Shown here one piece after another: positions 1 through 4,512 of a DNA stretch of 5,379 nt. Source of the stretch: Lamprocystis purpurea (GTDB lineage Bacteria; Pseudomonadota; Gammaproteobacteria; Chromatiales; Chromatiaceae). The translations under genes were made by a program, and so were the position numbers. Location of the stretch: NCBI GenBank assembly GCA_020718945.1, contig DYRB01000237.1, forward strand, positions 1 to 5,379, in the 5' to 3' direction. A model generated the notes under the pieces. That model worked only from the letters and a program-made list of their open reading frames with translations, was not told the origin of the DNA and ran no database searches. Numbering within the stretch: position 1 is the first letter of the stretch; every line of letters starts with the position of its first letter.

Positions 1-2
1 CC

Positions 3-182
3 AGCCTACAAGGGTATGTGGATCGGCTCGGCGGGGAATACTTGCCCAATCTTTCCCGCTCCGTGACTCCAGCCTCGGAAGCACTGTCTCCCGGGACTCG
101 CGTACCCCCGCCGTCCGAGCACCGGCCGGATGATCCGGCTGGGCAAACCTTGGAGCACCCATTCGGAGCAGTCCCGCCATGA
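3..182 (+). CDS. Possible C-terminal tail of an upstream gene (partial, 5' end outside window)
   Basis: From base 3 one plus-strand frame stays open for 59 codons, from the window edge to a TGA at 180-182. That TGA overlaps the ATG of the metal transporter gene as ATGA, a common arrangement for translationally coupled genes. The peptide begins SLQGYVDRLGGEYLPNLSRS, which looks like ordinary globular protein, and then becomes proline-rich and low in complexity. I do not recognise the family. Third-position G/C is clearly weaker than in the confirmed genes here. Another frame is also open from the edge to about base 132, so the call rests mainly on the ATGA overlap and could be wrong. The alternative is that this stretch is a promoter-bearing spacer. 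Confidence 0.35.
   Translation, partial: SLQGYVDRLGGEYLPNLSRSVTPASEALSPGTRVPPPSEHRPDDPAGQTLEHPFGAVPP
122..142. promoter_or_regulatory. Imperfect dyad upstream of the zntB-like gene
   Basis: GCCGGAT at 125-131 and ATCCGGC at 133-139 form a perfect 7-bp dyad around a single central G (132). Two further pairs outside it (122/142 and 123/141) extend it across one G-T mismatch. It lies about 37 bp before the transporter ATG. The one-base centre suits a protein-binding operator better than an RNA hairpin, although a 5-bp stem with a 5-base loop is also possible. No T-run follows, so it is not a classical terminator. A regulatory role is inference from position and symmetry only. Confidence 0.22.
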
Positions 183-1168
183 TTGAAGCGCTTTCCCCCT
201 GTGGTCTCATCTTCGCCCTGCGGCTCGACGGCAAGGGCGGCGCCCTGGCGCTGGACCCGGGGGCCTGCCTGGTGCCGGACGAGGCGCTCCTGACCGGCAC
301 CCACTGGCTGCACTTCGACGGGCGCCATCAGGGGGCCCGGCTGTGGCTGCGCGGGGAGAGCGGGCTGGACCCGGTCGCCATCGATGGCCTGCTGGGGCGC
401 AACCCCAGGCCCAGGGTCACGGTGACCGGGGAGCAGGTGTTGCTGAGCCTGCGGGGTCTGAGCATGGAGCCCTCGGCCCCGGAGGACGACATGCTCTCGG
501 TCCAGGTCTGGACCAACGGGGCCCGCATCATCACCTGCCGCGACCGGCCCGCCCAGGCCATCTCGGACCTGCGCCGCGACCTGGACCACGGCCAAGGCCC
601 CGCCGACACCGGGGAATTCCTGTCTGTACTCGCCGAGCGCCTGGTGAGTGCCATGGACGACCTGATCGCCGAGGCCGAGGCGGACACGGATCGGCTGGGT
701 CAGACGGGTGCCCGCAGCAATACCGCGGCCCTGGTCGAGGAACTGGCCGGTATCCGCCGACGCATGATCCGCCTGGGGCGCTACCTGGGTCCCCAGCGTC
801 GCGCCCTGACTCACCTGGCCGCCGCGCCCCTGGCCTGGCTGAATCAGGAGGATCGCGCCCTGCTCCACGCCACGGCGGAGCAGACCGCGGAGTTCGAGGA
901 CAGCCTGAGGTCCGCCCTGGAGGTCGCCGAGATCACCCAGGACGAACTGCTACAACGCTCCTCGGAGAAGACCGAGCAGCGCGTCTATGTCCTGACCCTG
1001 ATCTCCGCAGTGTTCATGCCCCTGAGCTTCGTGACCGGGTTGTTCGGGGTCAACCTGGCCGGGATACCGGCGGCCGAGAATCCCCTGTCCTTCGCCGCGC
1101 TGGTGGGCTCTCTGGTCGCTCTGGTCGGCGTCCAACTCCTGATCTTCAAGGCCAAGGGCTGGTTCTGA
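179..1168 (+). CDS. zntB: ZntB/CorA-family zinc transporter
   Basis: The 329-residue protein has the size and plan of the ZntB branch of the CorA metal ion transporter family, inner-membrane homopentamers that move divalent cations. In E. coli, ZntB is reported to be a proton-driven zinc importer, although it was first described as an exporter. Residues 1 to about 265 are a soluble, charged cytoplasmic domain. Its second half is rich in Glu, Arg and Leu (about 147-262) and fits the long helices that form the funnel. Two membrane segments follow at about 269-288 and 303-323. They are separated by GVNLAGIP (290-297), which contains the GVN version of the CorA-family GxN selectivity motif, and ZntB-type proteins usually show GVN rather than the GMN of CorA. 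The short basic end (KAKGWF) is also typical. The start is supported by GGAG at 165-168, ten bases before the ATG. The family is secure. Zinc as the substrate, rather than another divalent metal, is inferred from the motif. Confidence 0.9.
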   Translation: MIEALSPCGLIFALRLDGKGGALALDPGACLVPDEALLTGTHWLHFDGRHQGARLWLRGESGLDPVAIDGLLGRNPRPRVTVTGEQVLLSLRGLSMEPSAPEDDMLSVQVWTNGARIITCRDRPAQAISDLRRDLDHGQGPADTGEFLSVLAERLVSAMDDLIAEAEADTDRLGQTGARSNTAALVEELAGIRRRMIRLGRYLGPQRRALTHLAAAPLAWLNQEDRALLHATAEQTAEFEDSLRSALEVAEITQDELLQRSSEKTEQRVYVLTLISAVFMPLSFVTGLFGVNLAGIPAAENPLSFAALVGSLVALVGVQLLIFKAKGWF

Positions 1169-1190
1169 GCCACCCGCCGTCGGCCTCTGC

Positions 1191-1227
1191 GGGCGCCGGT
1201 CGCCCCCCCGGGCTGGACCCGCCCGGG
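1191..1227 (+). terminator. Two tandem GC-rich hairpins after zntB, weak terminator candidate
   Basis: Just after the transporter stop codon are two adjacent inverted repeats. GGGCG/CGCCC (1191-1195 and 1201-1205) encloses a 5-base loop, and CCCGGGC/GCCCGGG (1207-1213 and 1221-1227) encloses a 7-base loop. They are followed by CCCCCC and then GTTATT, not a proper T-run, so this is not a canonical intrinsic terminator. It may protect the 3' end or mark a Rho-dependent end. Some such hairpins are expected by chance at this G+C content. Confidence 0.3.
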
Positions 1228-1251
1228 CCCCCCGTTATTGGGTTCTTCTCG

Positions 1252-1267
1252 CGTCTGTCGCAAGACG
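1252..1267. promoter_or_regulatory. Short dyad in the spacer before the MaoC-Pta gene
   Basis: CGTCT (1252-1256) and AGACG (1263-1267) are perfect inverted copies separated by six bases. They sit about 70 bp before the start of the fusion gene. They could be a half-site pair for a regulator or the base of a small hairpin. A match this short can easily arise by chance. Confidence 0.15.
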
Positions 1268-1291
1268 GAAACATTGGCGGTGTAGCCTCTG

Positions 1292-1302
1292 CTGCGGTGC
1301 AA
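1292..1302. promoter_or_regulatory. TGC-rich box resembling a PhaR-type operator
   Basis: CTGC-GGT-GCAA is a near-perfect TGC-N3-GCA dyad about 36 bp before the fusion gene ATG. It belongs to the wider string CTGCTGCGGTGCAACATG. From memory, PhaR repressors of alphaproteobacterial polyhydroxyalkanoate genes bind TGC-rich sites of the form CTGC-N3/4-GCAG, and similar boxes occur upstream of phasin genes. The resemblance is suggestive because the downstream genes act on short acyl-CoA. I see no convincing -35/-10 pair beside it: TTGGCG at 1274-1279 has no good -10 partner at normal spacing. Confidence 0.28.
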
Positions 1303-1337
1303 CATGCTAACCCCCCAAGGCACAGAGCGAGGACCCC

Positions 1338-2738
1338 ATGAGCGGCGACTTCATCGAGAACCGGACCTACGACGAGATCGAGATCGGGCAGACCGCCGAG
1401 GTGCAACGCACCCTGACCCTGGACGACGTGGCCCTATTCGGCAAGGTCTCCGGTGACCTCAACCCGACCCACATGGACGAGGCCTGGGCCCGGGAGCAGG
1501 GGGCCAAGGGCGTGGTGGGCCACAGCCTCTGGACCACCGGCCTGATCTCCAGCCTGCTGGCCAATGTCCTGCCGGGTCCCGGGACCCTCTACCGCAGCCA
1601 GACGGCGCGCTTCCTGCGCACCATAGAGCCGGGGGACGAGATCACCGCCCGCATCCGGGTGCGCGAGAAGCGCGAGGACCGCGGTGTGGTCTTCGACTGC
1701 GAGGCCATCAACGACCGCGGCGAGGCGGTGATGGACGGGGTGGCGGAGGTCATGGCCCCCTTGGAGCGCATCCGCATCCGCCGCATCGAGGCCCCCTCGG
1801 TCTGGGTCGATCATACCGACAGCTTCGCCCCCCTGTTCGCGCAGGTCGAGGCCCTGGAGCCCGTGCCCACCGCCGTGGTCCACCCGGTGGACGAGGTCTC
1901 CCTCAAGGGGGCCATGGAGGCGGCGCAGGACGGCTTCATCATCCCCATCCTGGTGGGCCCCGAGGCGCGCATCCGCGAGGTCGCCGCCCAGTTCGGCGTG
2001 GACCTGGACGGCACCGAGATCATCGACGTCGCCCACAGCCATGCCGCCGCCGAGCGGGCCGTGGCCCTGATCCGCGAGGGCCGCGCCGAGATCCTGATGA
2101 AGGGCAGTCTGCACACCGACGAGGTCCTGGCCGCGGCCCTGGACAAGGTCAACGGTATCCGCACCGCCCGGCGCATCAGCCACGTCTTCGTCCTGGACGT
2201 GCCGACCTACCCCAAGCTGCTGCTGATCTCCGACGCGGCGGTGAACATTGCCCCGGACCTGGACGCCAAGGCCGACATCTGCCAGAACGCCATAGACCTG
2301 GCCCACACCCTGGGGGTGGCGCGGCCCAAGGTCGCCATCCTGTCGGCGGTGGAGACGGTGCGGCCCAAGATCCAGTCCACCCTGGACGCCGCTGCCCTGT
2401 GCAAGATGGCCGACCGCGGCCAGATCGAGGGCGGGGTGCTCGACGGGCCCCTGGCCATGGACAACGCCATCAGCCCAGAGGCGGCGCGGATCAAGAAGAT
2501 CGAGTCCGAGGTCGCCGGGGTGGCCGACATCCTGATAGCCCCGGACCTGGAGGCCGGTAACATCCTGGCCAAACAGCTCATCTTCCTGGCCAACGCCGAG
2601 GCGGCGGGGATTGTGCTGGGGGCCCGGGTGCCGATCATCCTGACCTCCAGGGCGGACAGCGTGCGCACCCGCCGGGCCAGTGCGGTCATCGCCGTGCTCC
2701 ACGCCCACGCCCTGCGCCAGTCCCCCAAGGTCCTCTGA
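1338..2738 (+). CDS. Bifunctional MaoC enoyl-CoA hydratase / phosphate acetyl- or butyryltransferase
   Basis: This 466-residue protein fuses two enzymes. Residues 1 to about 145 are a MaoC-like hot-dog hydratase domain. It has the hydratase signature SGDLNPTHMD (38-47), with Asp40 and His45 in the positions of the catalytic pair of (R)-specific enoyl-CoA hydratases, followed by VVGHSLW (59-65). Residues about 165-462 are a PTA/PTB domain that exchanges CoA for phosphate on acyl-CoA to give acyl phosphate. Its conserved stretches include KGSLHTD (255-261), DGPLAMDNA (369-377) and VPIILTSRADS (431-441) with the following arginines. Both active-site regions look intact. This fusion is a known architecture in Pseudomonadota, often annotated as bifunctional enoyl-CoA hydratase/phosphate acetyltransferase. 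AGGA at 1330-1333 sits only four bases before the ATG, but the N-terminus (FIENRTYDEIEIG) matches the expected family start. The kinase gene begins 10 bp downstream, consistent with handing acyl phosphate to it. The acyl chain preference (acetyl, butyryl or crotonyl) cannot be read from the sequence. Confidence 0.93.
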   Translation: MSGDFIENRTYDEIEIGQTAEVQRTLTLDDVALFGKVSGDLNPTHMDEAWAREQGAKGVVGHSLWTTGLISSLLANVLPGPGTLYRSQTARFLRTIEPGDEITARIRVREKREDRGVVFDCEAINDRGEAVMDGVAEVMAPLERIRIRRIEAPSVWVDHTDSFAPLFAQVEALEPVPTAVVHPVDEVSLKGAMEAAQDGFIIPILVGPEARIREVAAQFGVDLDGTEIIDVAHSHAAAERAVALIREGRAEILMKGSLHTDEVLAAALDKVNGIRTARRISHVFVLDVPTYPKLLLISDAAVNIAPDLDAKADICQNAIDLAHTLGVARPKVAILSAVETVRPKIQSTLDAAALCKMADRGQIEGGVLDGPLAMDNAISPEAARIKKIESEVAGVADILIAPDLEAGNILAKQLIFLANAEAAGIVLGARVPIILTSRADSVRTRRASAVIAVLHAHALRQSPKVL

Positions 2739-2742
2739 GGGG
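2738..2742 (+). promoter_or_regulatory. Ribosome binding site that fixes the kinase GTG start
   Basis: AGGGG overlaps the last base of the upstream TGA and lies six bases before GTG at 2749. An upstream ATG at 2680 is in frame, but it would add 23 residues from inside the fusion gene and has no family support. The GTG start puts the conserved NAGSSSIK at the expected residues 9-16. Confidence 0.7.
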
Positions 2743-2748
2743 CGGGCC

Positions 2749-3975
2749 GTGAACGCGCTCATCCTCACCCTCAACGCCGGCTCCTCCAGCATCAAGTTCG
2801 CCCTCTACGAGGTGGCGGGGGAGACCCTGGACCCCATCGTCAAGGGCCAGGTGGAGGGCATAGGCACGGCCCCCCACTTCGTCGCCAAGGACACCGCCGG
2901 CAGGCTTCTGGCGGAGAGCTACTGGGAGGGGGTCGGGGCCGGCCAGGGCCACGCCCGGGCCTTCAAGCAGATCTGGTCCTGGCTCAGTGGCGCGGCCCAG
3001 GGACGCCCCATCCTGGCCATTGGCCACCGGGTGGCCCACGGCGGCCAGACCTACGCCGACCCGGTGCGCATCGACGCCGAGGTCCTCAAGGAGCTGACCC
3101 GCATCATCCCCTTGGTGCCCCTGCACCAGCCCAACAACCTGGCGGCCATCCGCGCCGTGGCGGCGGAGCAGCCGGACCTGCCCCAGGTCGCCTGCTTCGA
3201 CACCGGCTTCCACCGCGGCCGGCCCCTGGTCTCGGAGCAGCTCGGCCTGCCCCGGGCCCTGCTGGACCGGGGGGTGCGGCGCTACGGCTTCCACGGCCTG
3301 TCCTACGAGTTCATCGCCGGGCGCCTCAAGGACCTGGCCCCGGAGATCGCCGAGGGCCGGGTGGTGGTTGCCCACCTGGGGAGCGGGGCCAGCATGGCGG
3401 CCCTCAAGGGGGGCAAGAGTGTGGAGACCACCATGTCCTTCTCGGCCCTGGACGGCCTGCCCATGGGGACCCGGTGCGGCGTCCTCGACCCAGGCGTGCT
3501 GCTGTTCCTGATGCGCGAGGACGGGCTCGGGGTCAAGGAGCTGGAGGACCTGCTCTACAAGCGCTCCGGCCTGCTGGGGCTCTCCGGCGTCAGCAACGAC
3601 CTGCGCGATCTGCACCAGAGCGACGACCCCCGCGCCCGGGAGGCCCTGGACTACTTCGTCTACCGCATCGGCCAGACCCTCGGGTCCCTGTGCGCCTCCT
3701 TAGGCGGGATCGACGCCCTGGTCTTCACCGCCGGGGTGGGGGAGAACGACGCCGACATCCGCGCCCGGGTCTGCCGCGACGCCGCCTGGCTGGGCATTGA
3801 GCTGGACGAGGCCGCCAACCAGGCCCGCGGTGCGCGCATCAGCCCGGAGGGGGCCAAGCCCTCGGTCTGGGTTATCCCCACGGACGAGGAGGCGATGATT
3901 GCGCGGCATACGTTGCGGGTGGTGCGGGGCCAAGACGCGAACGCCGTGCGAGGGAGAGGAATAGGACAGGATTAA
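2749..3975 (+). CDS. ackA: Acetate/butyrate-type kinase (acetokinase family)
   Basis: From the GTG start this is a 408-residue cytoplasmic kinase of the acetate kinase family, close to the usual length of about 400. It interconverts acyl phosphate plus ADP with carboxylate plus ATP. Active-site segments appear in order: NAGSSSIK (9-16), GHRVAHGG (92-99), LVPLHQPNN (122-130), CFDTGFHR (149-156) with the catalytic Asp151, RRYGFHGLS (177-185), HLGSGAS (209-215), MGTR (239-242), TAGVGEN (327-333) and TDEE (378-381). Nothing catalytic is missing. The segment MGTRCGVLDPG differs from the MGTRSGD-DP of classical acetate kinases, so the substrate may be propionate, butyrate or another short acid. The 10-bp gap after the fusion gene indicates co-transcription. 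The C-terminus is odd: after ARHTLRVV (384-392) come about 16 residues with no family character, and codons 406-408 plus the TAA lie inside the terminal repeat of the downstream element. The end of the protein has therefore probably been rewritten by that insertion. Confidence 0.92.
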   Translation: MNALILTLNAGSSSIKFALYEVAGETLDPIVKGQVEGIGTAPHFVAKDTAGRLLAESYWEGVGAGQGHARAFKQIWSWLSGAAQGRPILAIGHRVAHGGQTYADPVRIDAEVLKELTRIIPLVPLHQPNNLAAIRAVAAEQPDLPQVACFDTGFHRGRPLVSEQLGLPRALLDRGVRRYGFHGLSYEFIAGRLKDLAPEIAEGRVVVAHLGSGASMAALKGGKSVETTMSFSALDGLPMGTRCGVLDPGVLLFLMREDGLGVKELEDLLYKRSGLLGLSGVSNDLRDLHQSDDPRAREALDYFVYRIGQTLGSLCASLGGIDALVFTAGVGENDADIRARVCRDAAWLGIELDEAANQARGARISPEGAKPSVWVIPTDEEAMIARHTLRVVRGQDANAVRGRGIGQD

Positions 3976-4000
3976 CAGGATTTTTCAGGATTAGCAGGAT
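3964..4000 (+). repeat. Left terminal inverted repeat built of CAGGATT units
   Basis: It begins GGACAGGATTAACAGGAT and matches the reverse complement of 4415-4451 at 33 of 37 positions. It contains four CAGGATT units starting at 3967, 3976, 3986 and 3995, spaced 9, 10 and 9 bases. These can also be seen as two 17-base direct repeats 19 bases apart (16 of 17 identical). The spacing is close to one DNA helical turn, which would suit cooperative protein binding on one face. It contains the last three codons and the TAA of the kinase gene. Confidence 0.85.
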
Positions 4001-4047
4001 TTGGTTTGGTGATTAGCGCCGGAACTCAGCCAGCTTATGTGGTCTGG

Positions 4048-4071
4048 CGATGTCACGCCCTTTCAGGGCTG
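4048..4071 (+). repeat. Inverted block A, left copy
   Basis: This 24-base block matches the reverse complement of 4327-4350 at 23 of 24 positions. It contains a local hairpin, GCCCT-TTC-AGGGC (4057-4069). Its start, ATGTCACGCCC, recurs 65 bases later at 4115 in altered form, so the arm itself contains a direct repeat. Confidence 0.85.
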
Positions 4072-4089
4072 TGGACCTGGGAATAGACC

Positions 4090-4118
4090 ACCCAGGGCGT
4101 TGCCCTGGGCTGGTATGT
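4090..4118 (+). repeat. Inverted block B, left copy, with nested hairpin
   Basis: This 29-base block is an exact reverse complement of 4281-4309. Within it, CCCAGGGC-GTT-GCCCTGGG (4091-4109) is itself a perfect 8-bp hairpin with a 3-base loop. The block can therefore pair locally or with its distant partner 162 bases away. A perfect match between arms that differ elsewhere suggests selection or recent gene conversion. Confidence 0.9.
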
Positions 4119-4121
4119 CGC

Positions 4122-4134
4122 GCCCCTTCGGGGC
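4122..4134 (+). repeat. Local hairpin C, left copy
   Basis: GCCCC-TTC-GGGGC forms a 5-bp stem with a 3-base loop. Its counterpart in the right arm is TGACCCC-GAG-GGGGTCA (4263-4279). That copy has a different sequence but still forms a perfect 7-bp stem, which is the pattern expected if the hairpin itself is conserved. Confidence 0.6.
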
Positions 4135-4179
4135 TAAGGAATAGTTCAATAACAAGGTGCGCAGGCTGATTTCCTAGCG

Positions 4180-4213
4180 GCGAGCTTCTAGCCGCTAGCG
4201 GCTAGAAGCTCGC
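4180..4213. repeat. Perfect 34-bp central palindrome
   Basis: Bases 4180-4196 (GCGAGCTTCTAGCCGCT) are followed immediately by their exact reverse complement at 4197-4213, with no spacer. This is the symmetry centre of the whole element. A competing hairpin, CTAGCGGC (4174-4181) with GCCGCTAG (4191-4198), uses part of the same bases, so two mutually exclusive folds exist. Zero-spacer palindromes are prone to cruciform formation and deletion. Confidence 0.9.
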
Positions 4214-4262
4214 GAGTCAGATGTTCACTTTGTTGTTGAATCGTTCCAAATGGCTGGGCGAT

Positions 4263-4279
4263 TGACCCCGAGGGGGTCA
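4263..4279 (+). repeat. Local hairpin C, right copy
   Basis: TGACCCC-GAG-GGGGTCA is a perfect 7-bp stem with a 3-base loop. It sits at the mirror position of the 4122-4134 hairpin. Sequence identity between the two is partial, but the ability to fold is kept. Confidence 0.6.
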
Positions 4280-4280
4280 C

Positions 4281-4309
4281 ACATACCAGCCCAGGGCAAC
4301 GCCCTGGGT
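4281..4309 (-). repeat. Inverted block B, right copy
   Basis: Exact reverse complement of 4090-4118 (29 of 29). It includes its own hairpin, CCCAGGGC-AAC-GCCCTGGG (4290-4308). Confidence 0.9.
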
Positions 4310-4326
4310 CACTGGTTGAATCAGCC

Positions 4327-4350
4327 CAGCCCTGAAGGGGCGTGACATCG
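4327..4350 (-). repeat. Inverted block A, right copy
   Basis: Reverse complement of 4048-4071 with a single difference in 24 bases. The nested hairpin GCCCT-GAA-GGGGC (4329-4341) keeps its stem on the plus strand through one T-G wobble pair. Confidence 0.85.
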
Positions 4351-4414
4351 GTGCCGCACCAGATGGAATGCGATGATCCAACAACACAAGATTGCCCATG
4401 CCGTATTCAATATG

Positions 4415-4451
4415 ATCCTGTTAATCCTAAGAAATCCTGTTAATCGTGTCC
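4415..4451 (-). repeat. Right terminal inverted repeat
   Basis: Read on the minus strand it begins GGACACGATTAACAGGAT. It matches the left terminal repeat at 33 of 37 positions, with differences at positions 6, 21, 23 and 31 of the repeat. It ends 58 bases before the first candidate ATG of the enoyl reductase gene. The 58-base remainder (4452-4509) shows no promoter that I can defend. Confidence 0.85.
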
Positions 4452-4512
4452 AATCTACTCTCAGCAGTCCCATCGCCTGCCCCCTGCTGCCAATATCCAT
4501 CCGGAGCCAATG

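Larger units (their letters stand above)
3964..4451. mobile_element. Non-coding fold-back (MITE-like) element, giant imperfect inverted repeat
   Basis: This 488-bp stretch is visibly less G+C-rich than its neighbours and holds no credible gene. Its two halves are near-complete inverted copies about the centre at 4196/4197. The matches are the terminal repeats (3964-4000 with 4415-4451, 33 of 37), a 24-base block (4048-4071 with 4327-4350, 23 of 24), a 29-base block (4090-4118 with 4281-4309, perfect), a 16-base block (4144-4159 with the inverse of 4227-4242, about 13 of 16) and a perfect central palindrome (4180-4213). The arms are 233 and 255 bases, so small indels have accumulated. Each arm also holds three local hairpins. 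Terminal repeats plus no coding capacity resemble a MITE or fold-back element mobilised in trans, or a greatly enlarged REPIN-type structure. No transposase is present and I see no clear target-site duplication, so mobility is inferred. Confidence 0.75.

Noticed and set aside
1274..1292. Sigma-54 promoter (GG-N10-GC) before the fusion gene
   Set aside because: GG at 1279-1280 and GC at 1291-1292 have the right spacing, but the surrounding bases do not match TGGCAC/TTGC, so chance is the simpler explanation.
343..1341. Second long plus-strand frame overlapping zntB
   Set aside because: It is Pro/Arg/Gly-rich frame-shifted translation of a G+C-rich gene. The 179-1168 frame shows CorA/ZntB motifs and membrane segments.
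2680..2748. N-terminal extension of the kinase from ATG at 2680
   Set aside because: The extra 23 residues come from inside the fusion gene and lie before the canonical kinase N-terminus. GTG at 2749 has a well-spaced AGGGG.
1434..2795. Long open frame of 453 codons on the minus strand opposite the fusion gene
   Set aside because: It is a shadow of the strongly biased plus-strand gene. The translation is Gly/His/Asp/Leu-rich low complexity with no family motifs, and the plus-strand product has unmistakable domains.
4050..4169. Plus-strand frame starting MSRPFRAVDL in the left arm
   Set aside because: It is the mirror-arm counterpart of the previous item. It is made of hairpin sequence and has no ribosome site or family resemblance.
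4277..4399. Forty-codon minus-strand frame starting MGNLVLLDHR within the element
   Set aside because: It runs through the inverted blocks and hairpins and no ribosome site was identified. I think such peptides are by-products of dispersed repeats rather than genes.
4411..4416. TATGAT as a -10 box for the reductase gene
   Set aside because: It is a good -10 match, but I found no acceptable -35 at 16-18 bases upstream, so a promoter call is not justified.
3964..4451. CRISPR array
   Set aside because: The repeats are inverted blocks and short iterons, not regularly spaced identical direct repeats with unique spacers, and no cas gene is in the window.
3954..4461. Target-site duplication flanking the fold-back element
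   Set aside because: The bases just outside the two ends (GGAATA and AATCTA) share no convincing direct repeat.
4452..4509. CAGCAG/CTGCTG inverted pair (4462-4467 and 4484-4489) in the spacer before fabI
   Set aside because: Six-base arms 16 bases apart are expected by chance at this composition. There is no T-run and no operator resemblance that I can defend.
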